From Gremmenia infestans (taxonomy: Eukaryota > Ascomycota > Leotiomycetes > Helotiales > Hamatocanthoscyphaceae): 64,000 nucleotides of DNA. Every line of letters begins with the position of its first letter. The stretch's first letter is position 1. Location: NCBI GenBank assembly GCA_032629725.1, contig JAFEVB010000007.1, positions 248,001-312,000 on the forward strand, given 5' to 3'. A program made the translations under genes and the position numbers. The notes below the pieces were generated by a model that was not told where the DNA came from, searched no databases, and saw nothing but the letters and a program-made list of their open reading frames with translations. Of this stretch, positions 12,401 through 22,877 are shown one piece after another.

Positions 12401-13424
12401 CACTGGAGCCATCAGCTTCTTCGGTATGAGGGATCCATTCATCCTCATCCTCAGAGTCCGTATCAGCATCAATGATCATAATATCTTCATCATCAGCCTC
12501 CTGCATCGCGATCGGAGATGACGGTTCTAGATCACTGAAGCCCTCTGATGGAGGCGATGGAGGTCTGACTTCCTTCTTCACGGGCATTTTCTTTTTCTTC
12601 AGTTTCGGCCGTGTGTCATGGAAGTCATCGACCAATTGCCAGACTGGCATGATTCCTGTGGCAATCTTAGGTTCGAAGTACTCTACTTCAATTTCAATTT
12701 CCTCGCCTTCTCCGTCTGTCATTTCTTGGTCCTTTTCAGAATCGCTGAATGGACCTTCAACCAGTTTGTATTCATCTGATTCTTCCCACTTGCCACCATC
12801 AGCTAACTTCATAACCGCAACTCTCCTTGGAATCTGGCCCTCATCCCCCATCTTCCTCCTCCCCTTACCCTCCCATGCCGACTTGGGCACTTTCTTTGTT
12901 TTCCACCTAGAAATAGACTCCCCAGTCTCAAACGTAAATTTCCTGTTCTCCTTCTTGATCCACTTCCTCCCCCACTCCGGTTCAGGCGGATCAACACCCT
13001 CGTACTCAGTATACAACTTCGGTTCCTGTTTAAACCCAAGCAGTCCCAGCCGTCCCGACCTCGGAGCACTAAACCTCCTCCTCCTCCTCCTCTCTCCCTT
13101 CTCCTTTGCTCTGCGATCCCATTCCTTCTTCACCCACTGCGCATTCACACGACCCTCAATATAATGATTATTCCACAGATCCCACGCCCTCTTCCAACTC
13201 TCCCAGATCTCGCGGCCACGCTCACCGGTCTGGGGGCCTACGAGGTGCGCTTTTAGGTTGATGAGTTGGTCCGGAGTGATGTTGCGTGCGAAGGGAGATG
13301 GGTAAGGCGTTGCAGGGATGCTGATGGGTGTTATGCGGCTGGAGGCGCGGGCTAAAGAGCGGACAGCGGGGGCGCTTAGGAAGGGCGAGAAGTTGTAGAT
13401 TGAGCGGGTATCGCTGTTCGACAT
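9436..13424 (-). CDS. Large conserved-looking protein of unknown function
   Basis: Three exons on the minus strand: 13424-12192, 12132/12133-11227, 11177-9436, giving 1,293 residues. All junctions keep phase, and the ATG at 13424 is the first in frame. I do not recognise a family. Residues about 100-120 are strongly basic (KGERRRRRR). Residues 255-350 hold acidic runs plus a Lys stretch (KLKKKKMPVKKE), suggesting a nuclear protein. Residues about 410-700 look globular, with many aromatic residues and motifs such as WVDNYVRVL, SWDNPIKDYRP, NWVQNRVMDELGDSLYFVTN and SFWWGVRGRDW. Residues 840-1040 are a long charged helix, probably coiled coil. The C-terminal 200 residues are again Trp-rich (FHAMTGRFKSWARPRKPLP). 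Roles in chromatin or transcription would be guesswork. Confidence 0.75.
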
Positions 13425-14076
13425 GGTCGAGGTTGGACAGGCCAAAACGAAAAGATGTGTGACTGGTCTGAGAGAATAAGTGTAATTCCAGACTGAAAGT
13501 CTATTGGAACTGGGAAAGCAGCCCCGGAAAGAGGGATGGTACGTGCTTGAGTCATCAGGAATTTAGGCATCCGAAAGGGGAGGTCGGCTCACAAGGAATG
13601 AGAGCAACGGCAAGAATGTCAGATCCGGCCTTGCAGACACAAAGTCTAGAACATTGTCTTGCACCACGTGCCATGTTTTGGTTGGCCAACATATATTGGA
13701 AAAGATAGTCATACCGACAAGTTATGCTAGGGATGTAAGCCCCGATGTGTTTCAACAGGAAAGAAAAAGGCAAAAACGAATGAACTTTCAATTTTCATTT
13801 TGGCTCCTTGAATTAGTATATATTTGCCCAACCTAAGCTGATACAACTTGAAAAAGATGACTGCAGTAATGTGTACTTTGTACCTATGTCCCAAGTAATA
13901 AGAGACATCCAGATTGTATTGAACACTTGAACGCCACCCTCCGAAACGCTGGAATACGCCCCTACCACAATTGTTGGGGCATGCCTTGTGCCAACAGCCT
14001 TGCTGTAATTTAGACAACCTTTCAAAACGCGTCACATATTCCGACACGTACCAAGAAGTTTGCAAACCCATAAATG
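13425..14076. other. Intergenic gap with no gene seen
   Basis: 652 bp between the start of the large unknown gene and the stop codon of the bZIP gene, both on the minus strand. It must hold the 3' end of the bZIP transcript and the promoter of the unknown gene. Only short frames without family resemblance are present. Confidence 0.4.
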
Positions 14077-15139
14077 TTATAACCCGTTATCTCCCATATA
14101 TCTATCCATAACATCAAAAACCAAATGGCTGTCTACCTCACATTCCATATCCGGTAGGCATCCCAAATCTGCCCTAACAGTAGCAGGATCGCCGCCAGCC
14201 ATAGAAGCAATCATATCACTCGCCAAACCACAGCTATTGACATTTGCACTCGCGTCCGTAGTAGGTGTATAGATGGAAGATTGATGATGGGCCGCGGAAT
14301 AAGGCTGTAAATGCTGTTGAGCACTGTTTTGGTGTGACGTATTGTAGGATACGAGGTTTTGTGGCTGTAATAGAGGATCGAAGTCGAACATTTGGGAGTC
14401 ATGTCCAGATTGATTTGGGTTTGAGCCTGGACTGAGGTTCCGAGGCATGGAAACCAATCTTTGATGATGCGGTACCCCTCGATTCGAATCGTTGCCCCGG
14501 CTAATACTGTTTGCTTTGCTCGCGGCGCTGCTGATAGGGGTCATGAATTGGTGTGTGGATGGGGTTTGATGGATGTCCCAAGGCGTAGTCTGCATGGTGC
14601 TGATGCTTGTCGAACTATCTCGACTCCCGCTTCCGGTCACTCCACCACATTGTGCTATATTCGAGTTTGTACAACAGACTTTTCGGTTCAATAGGAGTTG
14701 TTCTAGGAGCTGTACAGCAGGTCCTGTGTTCCCCCCAGACTGGCTACCCATTACCGTCTCCGTCGCAGGAGAAGAGTTCAGATACGATTCGATGCTATCC
14801 TCTGCAATGCCATTCTGGAATAGAAGCCCCCGCAGCTTCTTGTTCTCATCAGCTACTCGACGTGCGGCAACTTGGATCTCCGCGGAGGCTTCGATCCCTT
14901 GGAGTTCGCATTGGCGCAATTTGGCTTCCAGCTCTTGCAGATATTCTTTTCGCCGGGCTCGACTTCGCCTTTGGTTGTCACGGATGCGCGCGAGATTGGC
15001 TTTCTCCTTCATCGGTGTCAGTTAGAGAGGGGTGGAGGGGCAAGATGATAAAATGCCAAGGTTCTTGGCAGTGCTTTGAAGAATGGAGAGAGAATTACTT
15101 CGTATGGAGAAGGTCTTGACTTACCGAACCTGTTGACAT
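14077..15139 (-). CDS. bZIP transcription factor
   Basis: Two exons: 15139-15125 (only five codons, MSTGS) and 15006-14077, joined across a 118-nt intron with a CTAAC branch site; 314 residues. The basic region at about residues 9-30 (NLARIRDNQRRSRARRKEY) carries the DNA-contacting Asn and Arg residues of bZIP proteins. It is followed by a heptad zipper (LQELEAKLRQCE) and a second hydrophobic helix (VADENKKLRGLLFQNGI). The Asn/Ser/Gln-rich middle is probably disordered, and the C-terminus is acidic and conserved-looking (CLPDMECEVDSHLVFDVMDRY). The arrangement fits small fungal bZIP regulators of stress and secondary metabolism. No target can be named. The long upstream region contains two copies of TACTCCGTA. 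Confidence 0.9.
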
Positions 15140-16374
15140 TTTGATCTGGAACTTGACTTGCAAGCAAGGGCCAGGCGAGCAAGACTTAGTCTCTTAGAAT
15201 TGAAGAATGCTTCAGAAAAGGTCGTTGTGTTGAAGTACGCGTGTGTCGGCATATATGATAGTGTGGCCGCTTTAGACCAGTCCGGGACCCTGGCCTGATA
15301 TACAACAAGCTTTGGAATAAGGTTCGAGCTAAGTATTTATTAGTCAAATAATTTTCTTTACTTGCATATACGGAAGTTATACTTCTGTATTCTTCCTGTT
15401 CTAGATTAATAGGCTTATGATGATTGGCCAGATTATATTCGAAGTTGAATTAAGCATATCAAACGTTTCACTTGCCGCCTTCAAAAGCTTTCGTCCAATT
15501 ATTGGTGAGGTAATACTGTACTGGTATTCAGACATCCAGGAATAGAAAGGACTTAAGTTAGAGTAGGTACTCCGTAACCACCGGATGTCACCCGGCTGAT
15601 GACGACGACTACTCCGTAGTTTTCAACTGAAAGATGCATTTGGTCACATGCTTACTTCACCCCGCACTTTAGTCCTCTCCCCTCCCCGGACTTTGAAACT
15701 GAGCTGCCGGTGATAATTAGATAAGCAACCTCCAGCTTTGCAGCTTTTCTAAAAGAGAGACCCTGGAAAGAAACCTTGACTCAATATGATGTTGTAACGA
15801 AATACAGATGCGCAGTCCTCAGTCAAGTTTGCTGCATCATAACTTTGTACTTTGTATGGTACGGGAGATCAACATGTCTTTACATTTATGCACTTCTGAG
15901 ATGGAAGAGGTTTTCTAAACAATGCACCCACCGGAGTATTAAAATTTGCATAGTAGAACTGGTAGAATCTTCTCTTCTAGGCGGCTGTTTAAAAAGAGGA
16001 AAGCATAGAAACATGCTCGAAAACTAATACTTCTATCTGGCCACAACTTCTCTAGAAAACTCAATTGATGGCTAACAAACAATAGCAACAGATCCTTGAC
16101 CACTCCTTCTAAATATTCCAAACATCCACTACAGCCAGGCATTGAAAACAAGGCGATTTCGTGACTTTCCGGGAATTAGAAAACCCGTTGAGATACAGGA
16201 GGTTCTTTCACTTTGAGGATCCGGTCATGTGACTACTCGCTCCACGACAACTTTTTTTTGAATCACTCTTCCACTCAACTCCTACTCACCCCTCCAAACC
16301 CACCCACCGTCAAGCTGTTTCCCACACGCATCCTCCCCCGCGCCATCCGGCTCACCACTCCCTTCACCAGAACA
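15140..16374. other. Divergent intergenic region, bZIP/ARC1
   Basis: 1.2 kb between divergent start codons. It contains TACTCCGTA at 15568-15576 and again at 15610-15618, 42 bp apart. No frame here resembles a protein. The last 180 bp are pyrimidine-rich and remain open in frame with the ARC1 coding sequence from 16192 onward (see finding). Confidence 0.4.
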
Positions 16375-17592
16375 ATGGCGTCCTTCACCAACCTGACCTA
16401 TAGCGACAGCGAACAGGCCGAAATCAACCAATGGCTCACGACCTCGGACCGCCTAAAAGCCAGCTCTGACCAGAAACCCCTCCTCGACACCCTCAACACC
16501 CACCTCGCATCCCGCACCACGCTCCTCGGCGCAAAGCCCTCCAAAGCAGACGTAGCCCTCTATCAATCCCTCGCTCCCCACGTCGCGGCTTGGACGCCCG
16601 AGCAACGCACTGGCCAGCAGGGCCACCCCAACATCGTGCGCCATCTGGACTTTGTGCAGAACTCCCCGCTCTTCGGGCTATCTGTCCCGGAGGCGGAGAA
16701 AGTGAAGGTTGATCCTGAGGAAATCCTTTACGTGAAGCCGCCTGTTGACGCCAAGGCCGAGAAGGAGCGCTTGAAGAAGGAGAAAGCTGCGGCTGCCGCT
16801 GCTGGGGGCGACCCAGCTGCAGTGGCAGATCGTACAAAGGGGAAAGGCGTAGGCGAGAAGGTAGCGGAGAAGGTCGAGGGGGCGAAGAATGCAGTTGTCG
16901 GTGCTGTGACCGGGCAACAACTTAAGAAGGAGAAGAAAGAAAAGGCACCCAAGCCGCAAAAAGCCCCTGCTGTGGCCGCACCGCTGTCCCCCGCTCTTAT
17001 CGACTTGCGGGTCGGGCATATCCTGAAGGCTATCAAGCATCCCGAGGCGGATTCTCTGTTCGTTTCTACCATTGCTATGGGTGATAAGCCGGGGACGGAT
17101 GACACGAATGAGTTCGAGGGCCAGGTGTGTCGGACTGTTTGCTCGGGCTTGAACGGGCTCGTTCCGCTGGAGGAGATGCAGGGCCGGAAGGTCGTCGTTG
17201 TGTGTAATCTGAAACCGGTCAAGATGCGTGGGATCAAATCTTCTGCTATGGTTTTAGCGGCGTCGCCTAGACTTAAGGAGGGAGAGGAAGACCATCACGC
17301 AGGGCCAGTTGAGTTGGTCACTCCGCCTGCTGATGCGAAGGCTGGCGAGAGGGTGTTCTTTGAGGGATGGAAGGGAGAGCCGGAAGGTGTGCTGAATCCC
17401 AAGAAGAAAGTTTGGGAGTCCCTGCAGCCGGCATTTACTACTACCAGTGATTTGGAAGTTGGTTTCGATGCTGGCGTTGTAAAGGAGCTGAGCAAGGAGG
17501 GCGAGGCTCCCAAGACTGGAGTTGGCAAGCTTGTTACCGAGAGTGGTGGAGTTTGTAAGGTCAAGAGCTTGGCAGGCGGTATTGTCAGATAG
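16375..17592 (+). CDS. ARC1: tRNA-aminoacylation cofactor Arc1 / EMAPII-type tRNA-binding protein
   Basis: Single exon, 405 residues from the ATG at 16375. Residues 1-105 form a GST-C-like region (WLTTSDRL, then KPSKADVALYQSLAPHV) that in yeast Arc1 docks methionyl- and glutamyl-tRNA synthetases. Residues about 115-190 are Lys/Ala-rich and would add non-specific RNA affinity. Residues about 205-405 are an OB-fold tRNA-binding domain (DLRVGHILKAIKHPEADSL, VVCNLKPVKMRGIKSSAMVL) with the full EMAPII-like C-terminal extension. The protein would deliver tRNA to synthetases in the cytosol. The frame is open upstream of the ATG from 16192 and encodes a basic, acid-poor segment that could serve as a mitochondrial presequence if a TTG codon initiated; that is speculative. 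A short AGAT repeat follows the stop. Confidence 0.93.
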   Translation: MASFTNLTYSDSEQAEINQWLTTSDRLKASSDQKPLLDTLNTHLASRTTLLGAKPSKADVALYQSLAPHVAAWTPEQRTGQQGHPNIVRHLDFVQNSPLFGLSVPEAEKVKVDPEEILYVKPPVDAKAEKERLKKEKAAAAAAGGDPAAVADRTKGKGVGEKVAEKVEGAKNAVVGAVTGQQLKKEKKEKAPKPQKAPAVAAPLSPALIDLRVGHILKAIKHPEADSLFVSTIAMGDKPGTDDTNEFEGQVCRTVCSGLNGLVPLEEMQGRKVVVVCNLKPVKMRGIKSSAMVLAASPRLKEGEEDHHAGPVELVTPPADAKAGERVFFEGWKGEPEGVLNPKKKVWESLQPAFTTTSDLEVGFDAGVVKELSKEGEAPKTGVGKLVTESGGVCKVKSLAGGIVR

Positions 17593-18203
17593 ATAGATAG
17601 ATATTCACGAGGCATCTATGATATGGCTACATAAAGAAGACACAAAACACAAAGACATCTGGCAAGTATCACGATTGCCTCTGGAAAACATCTACAAATC
17701 ATCATCAAGACAAGATGTTTCTCATCTGCGATTAAAATTCTAAACTTTTGCTTGCCAGCCACCTAAAACGAATGATGCCTGCCGATGAGGCCACGGCCTA
17801 TTAAATATCATATATGATCCATTCCATTCTTGCTATGCATCCCCGTAGATATGCGTAGTATGAAGTACCCAAAGGTTTAAATCAACCCGAATGACGCCTG
17901 ACAAATGCCCGCTAGCTGGCCTGCCTCCCAATACTCCAATCAATCCGCTTGCTTGCTTGTTTATTGATTTGCTGAATTTTCCGCTCGAAATGGGTATATA
18001 TAAAACAGACTCTTCTTGTCTCGGTGGACAAGGAGCCTAAATTGTACTCGATCATAAATCCGCCCATAAATAACTCAAATCAAATTTACCTCCCTTGCAT
18101 TCATTGCTTTGCTTCCCCGATGTTGAAGCTCGAATCAGAGACTTGAGTACTCAAACCGGTGAGATTCTCTTGTTTGAAGATCCAGGGAGCTTTCTTTAGT
18201 CCT
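17593..18203. other. Convergent intergenic gap containing a TATA-like box
   Basis: 611 bp between convergent genes. It begins with an AGAT tetranucleotide run just after the ARC1 stop. It also contains a strong TATATATAAAA sequence at 17995-18005, odd in a region that should hold only two 3' ends. No protein-coding frame is seen. Confidence 0.4.
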
Positions 18204-19499
18204 TTAAACCTGTCCTGATCTTCTGAAGCTTAGTTTAGGGGGCGGCTCCATATCGTCCACGCCTTCGTCGTCGTCGTCCACCTCCATATCGTCGACTACA
18301 AGGTCTTTCAGGCTTCCCATCTCCTTCCTAATATGGGGAGTTCTGAATTCCCTGCTCTTCGTTTTTGGTACCGGGGCTTTCACCGAGTGCTTCTCGGCCT
18401 CCTCGGCTTTCTTCAACCGTTCGACCTCTTTCTCCGCAGCTGTTTTAACCTCGATTAACTTCTTCTTGATTTTGGTAATCTCGGCATCGCATTCGCCGTC
18501 CCGTAGGAATTGGTGTGCAGCATGCTCGCACTGGCTTTGACACCATTCCAGCCCTTTGTCAAGCTCGTCGAAGATATCTAGCACCCCGGACCCTCGCCTA
18601 TATCCTCGCATCATTCCCACGCTCAAGGTACTCCCCAGGTTTTCAGATAGTTGTGTAGTAAATCTGGGCGGTCCCATCTGTCTCGTAGAGACATAGTTCA
18701 GTTTCGTTATTGGGGCTTCACCCGCCTTCACAGTTTTCCCAGCAGCCATCAAGTTTCCACCATTAAGCATATCATTCAATCCTTTTCCGCCCTCCTCCTC
18801 ATCGTCCTCTTCTTCCTCGGCCTCGAGCTCCAATTCTGCCTTCCTCCTCATCTCCCCCATCTTCGCCGCCATCTTTCCCTTCCGCATAGCATTCCTACTC
18901 GCACTCACAAACTTGACCAGCTCTTCAAAGGCCGTCTGTACCGCGCTATCATAGTATACAATTATCATAGACCGCGTCCTGTATTTTGGAGTATTCGATT
19001 CTCCCGAGGCAAGGGAATCCGTCTTCCGCTTCCGCAGGACAGCAGGCCCGACTCGAGCCTGTGTAGGAGGCGCCGGTTGGGATGACTGCCGGGACTTGGC
19101 GGTGGGCGAGGGCCGAGGATTCGAGTTTGCTTTCGGAGGTGGTGGGGTAACAAGTGCTCTCGCGCCGCCCCTCGAAGAGCTTGTTCGGCGGGCTGGGACA
19201 ACGCCATTCTGAGGTGATTTGGGTGATTGCGATTGGAACGGGCTCATCTGTATATCCTCCGTATCGTCCTGGGAGGAAAAGGGGTTCTCATCCGCATCTT
19301 TGGGTCGTAGTGACTCGGTAGACCCTTTGTTCTTGAGAGACGGTCGGGTTGGCGGGCGTTCTTGGTCTTCCAATCGAGCGAGTTCGATTTGGCGCAGGGC
19401 GATTTGGCCATTGAGTTCGTCGAGCCGGCCGTTCCATTCGGGGACGGATGTGCAAAGGGTGATTAATGCGTCTAAAGTTGAGAAAGCAGCGCCTGCCAT
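18204..19499 (-). CDS. Acidic coiled-coil protein of unknown function
   Basis: Single-exon frame of 431 residues with an ATG at 19499. The first 45 residues are helical (FSTLDALITLCTSVPEW, then LNGQIALRQIELARLEDQE). Residues 50-160 are Ser/Pro-rich and disordered, with a basic stretch LRKRKTDS. A globular helical part (TRSMIIVYYDSAVQTAFEEL, then SRNAMRKGKMAAKM) runs into an acidic tract of about 15 Asp/Glu near residue 240. A second conserved-looking block (DIFDELDKGLEWCQSQCEHAAHQFLRDGEC) precedes a coiled coil, and the C-terminus holds DDMEVDDDDEGVDD. Likely nuclear by composition. I do not recognise the family. The first helix and the central block are the parts most likely to be conserved. 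Confidence 0.7.
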   Translation of the reverse strand: MAGAAFSTLDALITLCTSVPEWNGRLDELNGQIALRQIELARLEDQERPPTRPSLKNKGSTESLRPKDADENPFSSQDDTEDIQMSPFQSQSPKSPQNGVVPARRTSSSRGGARALVTPPPPKANSNPRPSPTAKSRQSSQPAPPTQARVGPAVLRKRKTDSLASGESNTPKYRTRSMIIVYYDSAVQTAFEELVKFVSASRNAMRKGKMAAKMGEMRRKAELELEAEEEEDDEEEGGKGLNDMLNGGNLMAAGKTVKAGEAPITKLNYVSTRQMGPPRFTTQLSENLGSTLSVGMMRGYRRGSGVLDIFDELDKGLEWCQSQCEHAAHQFLRDGECDAEITKIKKKLIEVKTAAEKEVERLKKAEEAEKHSVKAPVPKTKSREFRTPHIRKEMGSLKDLVVDDMEVDDDDEGVDDMEPPPKLSFRRSGQV

Positions 19500-19704
19500 T
19501 GTGCTAAATGCAGAGTAAGGGTCCGGCGTACAAAGGGCGGTGTTGTGCGAGTATACAATGCCGAACGTTGAAGGCAGGAAAAAGCAAATAGGCGTTTAAA
19601 TGGGAATGAAGACGAAGTTTTGCCCATCCAAATGAAGTCAAGTAAGGTAAGAAATGGGTGTTTATTACGACATGTTCGGTTTTTGGGGAGGAGGTTGAAG
19701 GTGA

Positions 19705-19766
19705 CGAGTGAGTGAGGTGAGTGAGTGAGGTGAGTGAGTGAGTGAGTGAGTGAGTGAGCGAGTGAG
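19705..19766 (+). repeat. GAGT-type microsatellite
   Basis: About 60 bp built from GTGA/GAGT tetramers with two GAGGTGA interruptions early in the tract and one GCGA near the end. It lies about 205 bp upstream of the start codon of the minus-strand unknown gene, so it may sit in its promoter. Confidence 0.9.
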
Positions 19767-20167
19767 CTTGCGGGTACTATGCGGTACTGTACTGTACTTA
19801 GCGGAGAAAGTGCAAAGCTAATGTACTCAGTACTCCGTACTGTATGCTGATCCTCCGTCTGCCTTGTCTTGGCCTTGTCTGTTCGACTCGTATGGCCAGT
19901 TTATATGCCGGACCGACGAACAATTATTTGTACGAGTGGGCGTGTGTTAATCGCCAATCCAATGCTTCGAGGTACTTAAGTGGTACACTGGTCTGTTAAG
20001 TAGCCTAGGGACAAGGAATAAATAAATCTTACGGAGTACAGTACTGTACTGGTACTGTAAGTAGGCTGCATGACAGCCAACAAGGATATGGGTCCCCACC
20101 TTGAAGGATACTTTAGTACTCGTATGCCCCACGACTAAGTACATTACAAGTACAGTAAGTACCTAGG

Positions 20168-20191
20168 TAGTCGTGGACGTAGTCGTGGACG
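20168..20191 (+). repeat. 12-bp tandem duplication
   Basis: TAGTCGTGGACG occurs twice head to tail, at 20168-20179 and 20180-20191. A second near-perfect 10-bp direct repeat (GGGATGAGAT) follows immediately. It looks like local slippage duplication. Confidence 0.8.
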
Positions 20192-22016
20192 GGATGAGAT
20201 GGGATGAGACCGACATACCCCATACACACATAAACTTCTGCACTCCTGATGAATAATAGATAGAGTGAGGTGTGCGTGGACGCCTCCCCCCCAGACCCAG
20301 AGTAGGCCCATTGCGGATAGTGTTAACGAACTACTCTAAAAGATCTGAGATGTGCTTATGGATGTGGTCATTTCGTGTTACATTTTTAGATGCAGGAAGG
20401 ACCCTTGCAATTGTAGTTCGTGTTGGTAATATCTGCACATGTAGCCGCAGCTGTGCGTATGTATGTATTTACAGTACAAACACGGGCAAAACAATTGCCG
20501 GCTTTTATACACCAGATAGAGCTTTGCATGGTTGGTTGAATGGGTGGATTAATTGACATGTTCCGCTTGCTCCGACTGCTCCGTTCCAGACTGCCAGTTG
20601 CAGCATCTACAGGACAGTTATTCGTTTGTTTACGAGATCTAATTGAACGATATTGCTGCCGCTGACAAACGGAATATATGTCTGCTTTGTCAGAAGTAAC
20701 ACACTTTCGGCGACCTGTGTGACTGCCCTGTCTTCCGTTCCTAATATCATATCATGGTATTTATTATTAGCCGGCCAAAGGGAGATATATCATCATATGT
20801 CTAAGAAATTGGCACAATTAAGGTGTACAGTACTCCGTATTGCAATTAAGCCGTAAGATCTATTACTCTATGAAGATCCCCTTCAATGCCTTGGCTGCAG
20901 GGCATTTACGTGAAGAGTTTCGAGAAATCTCAACCCCCACAAAGCCCCTGACCTAGAAGCCACGAGGGAAATCTCTTTACTAGTATGCATAGGCTTATCT
21001 CAACGGTTGTCGTTTTCAGCCCGGTGCGGGACGGGCCACTCCACACACACTCTGCGCAGTTCCTTTCCGTGCGGAGGATATTTAATTTTCAATTGATCCA
21101 TAATAAGCCGTAGAGGAAAGTAAAGCTGAATATACGCCAAGCTATTTGTTGGTCTCCGTTTCCTCGTCTGTTCCATCTGATGATCTGACTTGGTTCCTGG
21201 CCTGGCTAAAACAAAGCTTACGCGCCCTGGTATAAGAATATTGGCCTCCTGACTTTGGCTGCCTCCCAATTCGGGAAGAAGATTGGCTTGCAATGTTAAT
21301 GTTGTCCGTAGAGTCGTAGAGCCCCGGACTATTTCATTCACATGCTCCCGAAACCAACATCTCTCGGCATGCATTTATTTGTAGTTCTTGGACGGTTGGA
21401 CGTTGGACCAAGGGTAGTGACCTCGCCGACCAATATGATCAAGTATGCACGAGTAGGCCTAGCCTATGCACGAGACATTTTAGACAGCGTGTTTTTACTT
21501 TGACTTTTGAAGCTCATCCATTCATCGCCGTCACCTGTCGTCGAAGCAAACAAACATCTTACTGTACTAGTAGACCCATCCCGCTCCACCACGGGGAAGT
21601 ATCTCAAGCAGATCCGGTTGCAAGTCCCCAATTTGTAAATGGTTTGCGCATCTATAGAACTTCTGGAAGCCAGGAAGACTTGCTATCCCTCGTGGCACGG
21701 AGATTATCGACATGGGAGATTGCGCAAATGAAACTCTGACCCATGCCATAAACGTGGCAGTTCATCAAGCTTGTTGTTGACCTGCAGAAAAGCGGCGTAA
21801 AGTCATCGGGGCATTGATGTAAAGCGGAACATCTTCCGTAAGCGTTTTGTCTCGAAGTCGAATTGGTTGAGAGCCAGAGATTGATAGGTCACCTTCCCGT
21901 ATGTTTAAGCGCCCAATCAATTTACTATCCTGATGAAACTTGCTGCATTATCTAGGCGAGGAATAGAATCTAATCTCAATCGCTCAAATCTTTCTCTTCT
22001 CTTCTCTTTTCTTCCT

Positions 22017-22877
22017 TCAAGGCCACAACTCTTCCTTTTTCCATTCGCCAAGCGCGTCCTCTTGATGATCTCCTTGGGGGCCAACGTAGGTGAATTTCCA
22101 CCTCCGAGCTTTATCGGGTTCAGTCAGATCAAGCTGCTCGACCTCCTCAGGCTTGATGATCACCACTCGGAAGTTCTTCCTAGCAGTCTTATCATTAAGA
22201 TCTGTGACTTTCTGTCCCAACCCCAAAGATTTGTCGCTTGGTGGAATGGAAACAGATGAGCCAGGCATTGGATTCTTGAACGAGCCCCTCATGCCAGGAC
22301 TCACGTTTCCAAAGTGGGCGGTGAGTTCTTTCGGCCAACTCCAACCTTCCTTTCCGTCCTCTTTTACTACACGCATCCTCTCTCCGATGTTGCTTTTCAC
22401 CGTTCTTGTACCACTTGATTCCGCTCCCGGGCCGTCAATATCAGGACCGACAATATAAGCCTCCCCTCGGATTCTCCACTGGGTCATAACGTCTTTCACC
22501 CAAAAGACTGCCTCAACAGGTCCTCCTCCGCCACTACCTTGGCTCTGACTAACTTCTCCATGGCCATGTGAGCTAGCAAATATCTCGGGAACCTTCTCCA
22601 TCCTCACGTCTGTCGTAAAAGTCGGCAAATCACTCTCGTAAACTCGGTCGTTCTGCGGCGCATCGTTGTGTTTGTTCTCTGGCAGCTCGGCCCACATGCC
22701 CCGGTAAACACAGTATCTTGCTCTTGGGACGTATGGTGTAGGCGATTCTTTTGATTCGGCAGGATGAAGTGAGGATAAGACAAATTCAGGAGAGTCCATT
22801 TTAGAGAGGTGTGAGAGGAAGAGAGGTCTCCATGGCGCGACACCTACGCTGGCCGGTGTTGTAGTGTTTGTAGACAT
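22017..22877 (-). CDS. Pyridoxamine 5'-phosphate oxidase-like FMN-binding protein (Alr4036 type)
   Basis: Intronless, 286 residues from the ATG at 22877. The N-terminal half follows the PNPOx-like flavoprotein pattern: APWRPLFLSHLSKM, EFVLSSLHPA, PRARYCVYRGMWAELPEN, then a SDLPTFTTDVRMEKV block expected to line the FMN site. A later AVFWVKDVMTQWRIRGEAY strand and a C-terminal KARRWKFTYVGP complete the split barrel. This branch is known mostly from fungi and cyanobacteria, and its substrate is not established. The frame continues upstream of the ATG to a TTG at 22938-22940, encoding 21 residues with four or five basic and no acidic residues, resembling a mitochondrial targeting peptide. It is divergent from the polygalacturonase gene. 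Confidence 0.85.
   Translation of the reverse strand: MSTNTTTPASVGVAPWRPLFLSHLSKMDSPEFVLSSLHPAESKESPTPYVPRARYCVYRGMWAELPENKHNDAPQNDRVYESDLPTFTTDVRMEKVPEIFASSHGHGEVSQSQGSGGGGPVEAVFWVKDVMTQWRIRGEAYIVGPDIDGPGAESSGTRTVKSNIGERMRVVKEDGKEGWSWPKELTAHFGNVSPGMRGSFKNPMPGSSVSIPPSDKSLGLGQKVTDLNDKTARKNFRVVIIKPEEVEQLDLTEPDKARRWKFTYVGPQGDHQEDALGEWKKEELWP

Larger units (their letters stand above)
19500..22016. other. 2.5-kb repeat-rich intergenic region
   Basis: No credible gene. The region holds a GAGT microsatellite, a cluster of GTAC-containing words (about 19770-20165), three TACTCCGTA/TACGGAGTA motifs (19831, 20030, 20831), and a 12-bp tandem duplication (20168-20191). Predicted frames on both strands are below 125 residues, lack low-complexity bias or family resemblance, and are not supported. 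Confidence 0.45.

Noticed and set aside
12472..13164. 230-codon plus-strand frame
   Set aside because: Same explanation: Ser/Phe-rich antisense shadow of an acidic/basic exon.
16213..16374. Taking the TTG at 16213 as the ARC1 start in the annotation
   Set aside because: The ATG at 16375 opens exactly at the conserved domain. The upstream extension is kept only as a finding because no direct evidence supports non-AUG initiation.
20272..21749. Several 60-125-codon frames in the repeat-rich gap
   Set aside because: No signal peptide, domain, or spliceable partner exon; lengths are as expected by chance in 2.5 kb of six frames.
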